Of a DNA stretch of 6,082 bases, positions 4,340-6,082 are shown piece by piece. The stretch comes from Candidatus Izemoplasmatales bacterium. GTDB lineage: Bacteria; Bacillota_I; Bacilli_A; Izemoplasmatales; Hujiaoplasmataceae. The notes beneath the pieces are model-generated. The model was not told the origin of the DNA and searched no databases. It saw nothing but the letters and a program-made list of their open reading frames with translations. How positions within the stretch are numbered: position 1 is the stretch's first letter; each line of letters opens with the position of its first letter. The stretch is from positions 1 through 6,082 of the forward strand of contig JAQWBC010000066.1 of assembly GCA_028707415.1 (NCBI GenBank). The letters are read 5' to 3'. Made by a program: the position numbers and the translations under genes.

Positions 4340-6082
4340 TTACATTTCGACTATTTTGACTTCTCCGGGAAGAAGATGAAGAATGACTGATCCTTGAGAA
4401 TCGAAATTGGTAAACTGTCCTCCATCAGCATAAGTTGCATACACGATCATCCCTTTGCGTGATTGATTCTTCGATTTATCACGCAGTGGTTGAATTTTGG
4501 CTATCGGGGAAATATCATGTTCACAATCGGGATTTACAAATATCATTAGACAATTACCCGTCGATTTTTGATAATATCCTAGCCCGATTAGAATTGTCGA
4601 ATTAGATAATGACAAAGGGACAAAACAAGTAACATCATTTAATTCGGTAAGCCATCGAGCGCGAACCGATTTGAGTCCTTCGAGATGAACGGGAATATCC
4701 CATCGTGAATCATCAAGATAATGGAACGCGTATTTATCAAATAGTGCTAACTTGCCGTAATACGGATCGGTTTTTGGTAAGTGCCATAAATCACTTTTTT
4801 GGCAGTCAACGCCGGTATTAATTGGTTGAACTTCATATACTTCTTGTCCCGAATTCATGAAAGGAACATAAGTGGGGATGAAGAGGTTTAAAACCACTAC
4901 CATTCGAGCTAAAATGCGCCCTCCAGGGCGTCCGGCGATTCTGGGTGTGTCATGGGTCTCACAACCGGCAAACATCGGTAGGACGCAATTTGGAGCTGAA
5001 AACACAAATTCCATCAATTTACCTTCGTTAACCCGTGGTTCCATCCAAAAACCGTTACCAATGATAACGTTGTATCCAATCGCTTGAGCAGCTTGCGCGT
5101 TAAATGGATTCATTTCCTCAGCAATGAAAGCAAAATCAGAATCAATCGCTCTCGCTCTCGAAAAGATCATTGTATGCAGTTTTTGTGGAAGAGCGTGACC
5201 CATGTCAATACGCGCGCCATCGATGCCATATGTATTTTGAAAATGGGGAATAATGTTTGCAAGCAAGTCCCATAGTTTCCAATTTGGAATGGCGCCGGGG
5301 TATAAAACCGCCTTAATTGTGTCAAACAAGATATAAGGAGGAGTATGGGGATTATCAAGCAATTTGATGTGAGCCGTTGGATGATCGAGATAGAGACGAA
5401 AGAAAGTGATATCGCTCCATGGTGGTTGCGTATCATTGATTTGGTCAGAAAATCCGGGGGCAATCATTAAATTGAATTGGTTTTTAATTGCTTCCGCAAG
5501 AGACACTTGATTTTGAGATAGCAGTTCCTTCCACAACTCAGGATTTTGCGACTGTGGGTCAATCTGGAACATGGCAATATGTCTTTTAACATCAGGTGAT
5601 GCATAGACATATGGCATTAAATCGGGAGCTGGATATAGGGTTTTGCCCAGCCCGGGCACCGAAGGAACTCGATAATCGCTACTTTCACTGGCTTTTATCC
5701 AATAAAACCAGTCAGGATGAATTTTCATTAAGTCATTATCAACAGCGTGAGTTCGGGGAATAATATCGATTGTCACTCGCAATGCCAAAATATGACAAGC
5801 TTCTATGAAAGCTAAGAACTCTTCTTCAACAGTCATGGAATCACCAGTCAGGGAATCCTTGAGATCGGGATCAAGTTCTGAGAAAGAAGCAACACCATAT
5901 GGCGATCCGAGGTCGCCTTTTTTGTTAAGTAAGGAGAAACGCGTGAGCGGCAACAGGTATAATGTGTCGATTCCCATTTTTTTTAAAAGCGGGAGTAAGG
6001 CCAAGGTTTTAACAAAAGTGCCGGTTTCTTTAAAGCCATCTTTGTTTATCGAATCTAAAGAGCCGGAATGATCGTGATCCAA
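4340..6082 (-). CDS. GH13 maltosyltransferase-like enzyme (Thermotoga MTase type), N-terminus outside window
   Basis: The minus-strand frame is open from the window edge to a TAA at 4340-4342, giving 580 residues. The edge codon TTG could be a start, but the homologous region of Thermotoga maritima maltosyltransferase begins about 115 residues in (from memory), so the gene almost certainly continues beyond 6082. Residues are numbered from the edge. DIIPRTHAVDNDL (106-118) and HPDWFYWIK replace the usual GH13 DxxxNH motif, as in the maltosyltransferase. IAPGFSDQINDTQPPW (207-222) and RLYLDHP match it too. GIDGARIDMGHA carries the nucleophile Asp293, IAEE the acid/base Glu322, and CETHDTPRI the transition-state Asp378. 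SGQEVYEVQPINTG and YYGKLALFDKY follow, then a divergent beta-rich C-terminal domain (about 480-580). The characterised relative moves maltosyl units between alpha-1,4-glucans; cytoplasmic maltodextrin or glycogen metabolism is inferred. There is no signal-peptide information because the N-terminus is missing. It converges on the ECF gene. Confidence 0.88.
   Translation of the reverse strand: MDHDHSGSLDSINKDGFKETGTFVKTLALLPLLKKMGIDTLYLLPLTRFSLLNKKGDLGSPYGVASFSELDPDLKDSLTGDSMTVEEEFLAFIEACHILALRVTIDIIPRTHAVDNDLMKIHPDWFYWIKASESSDYRVPSVPGLGKTLYPAPDLMPYVYASPDVKRHIAMFQIDPQSQNPELWKELLSQNQVSLAEAIKNQFNLMIAPGFSDQINDTQPPWSDITFFRLYLDHPTAHIKLLDNPHTPPYILFDTIKAVLYPGAIPNWKLWDLLANIIPHFQNTYGIDGARIDMGHALPQKLHTMIFSRARAIDSDFAFIAEEMNPFNAQAAQAIGYNVIIGNGFWMEPRVNEGKLMEFVFSAPNCVLPMFAGCETHDTPRIAGRPGGRILARMVVVLNLFIPTYVPFMNSGQEVYEVQPINTGVDCQKSDLWHLPKTDPYYGKLALFDKYAFHYLDDSRWDIPVHLEGLKSVRARWLTELNDVTCFVPLSLSNSTILIGLGYYQKSTGNCLMIFVNPDCEHDISPIAKIQPLRDKSKNQSRKGMIVYATYADGGQFTNFDSQGSVILHLLPGEVKIVEM

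Noticed and set aside
5167..5463. 98-aa open frame on the minus strand inside the glycosyltransferase gene
   Set aside because: It lies wholly within a well-supported GH13 coding region in another frame, has no ribosome site or recognisable motif, and is a shadow.
6080..6082. TTG at the window edge as the true start of the maltosyltransferase-like gene
   Set aside because: The conserved region corresponding to the first visible residues lies over 100 residues into the known maltosyltransferase, so the gene should continue beyond the window.
1..6082. Mobile element, CRISPR array, phage or defence island
   Set aside because: No transposase, integrase, tandem spaced repeats, long inverted repeats or target duplications are visible; the genes are housekeeping or metabolic with uniform composition.

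Overview
The window is an ordinary-looking, densely packed chromosomal segment of a low-to-moderate GC bacterium. Strong AGGAGG-type ribosome sites, an extended -10 promoter, small hairpin-plus-T terminators and a folate-type ECF transporter S component all point to the Bacillota or the Mollicutes-like lineages that branch from them (for example Acholeplasma/Izemoplasma-type organisms). Tryptophan is encoded by TGG throughout, and two genes end in TGA, so the code looks standard rather than the UGA=Trp code of Mycoplasma. The exact lineage is an inference.

Layout. (1) Positions 1-231 hold the C-terminus of a PfkB-family sugar/nucleoside kinase. A nitroreductase-family flavoprotein (249-791) follows 17 nt later, and a GC-poor but perfect 11-bp hairpin with a T-run ends this unit. 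(2) An alpha-D-phosphohexomutase (PgcA type, 864-2573) has every catalytic loop intact. (3) A clear extended -10 promoter (2593-2624) starts a three-gene unit: a 63-aa one-TM cysteine-rich protein, uracil-DNA glycosylase (ung, overlapping the previous gene by 8 nt), and a FolT-like ECF S component with two apparent extra membrane helices. (4) A perfect 11-bp hairpin at 4309-4334 separates this unit from a convergent gene on the minus strand. That gene (4340-6082, 5' end beyond the window) is a GH13 enzyme that resembles the maltosyltransferase of Thermotoga maritima almost throughout.

How the genes fit together. The maltosyltransferase-like enzyme and the phosphohexomutase both belong to alpha-glucan use: the first rearranges maltodextrins, and the second links glucose-1-phosphate from phosphorolysis to glucose-6-phosphate. 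They lie on opposite strands, so they are not one operon. Folate uptake and uracil excision sit in one transcription unit. This makes loose sense because folate shortage raises uracil in DNA, but it may be chance. No mobile element, CRISPR array, RNA gene or defence system is visible. There is no gene-free stretch over 300 bases; the longest gap is about 72 bases. I see no clear undescribed system. The best leads are the maltosyltransferase homologue and the enlarged FolT-like protein.
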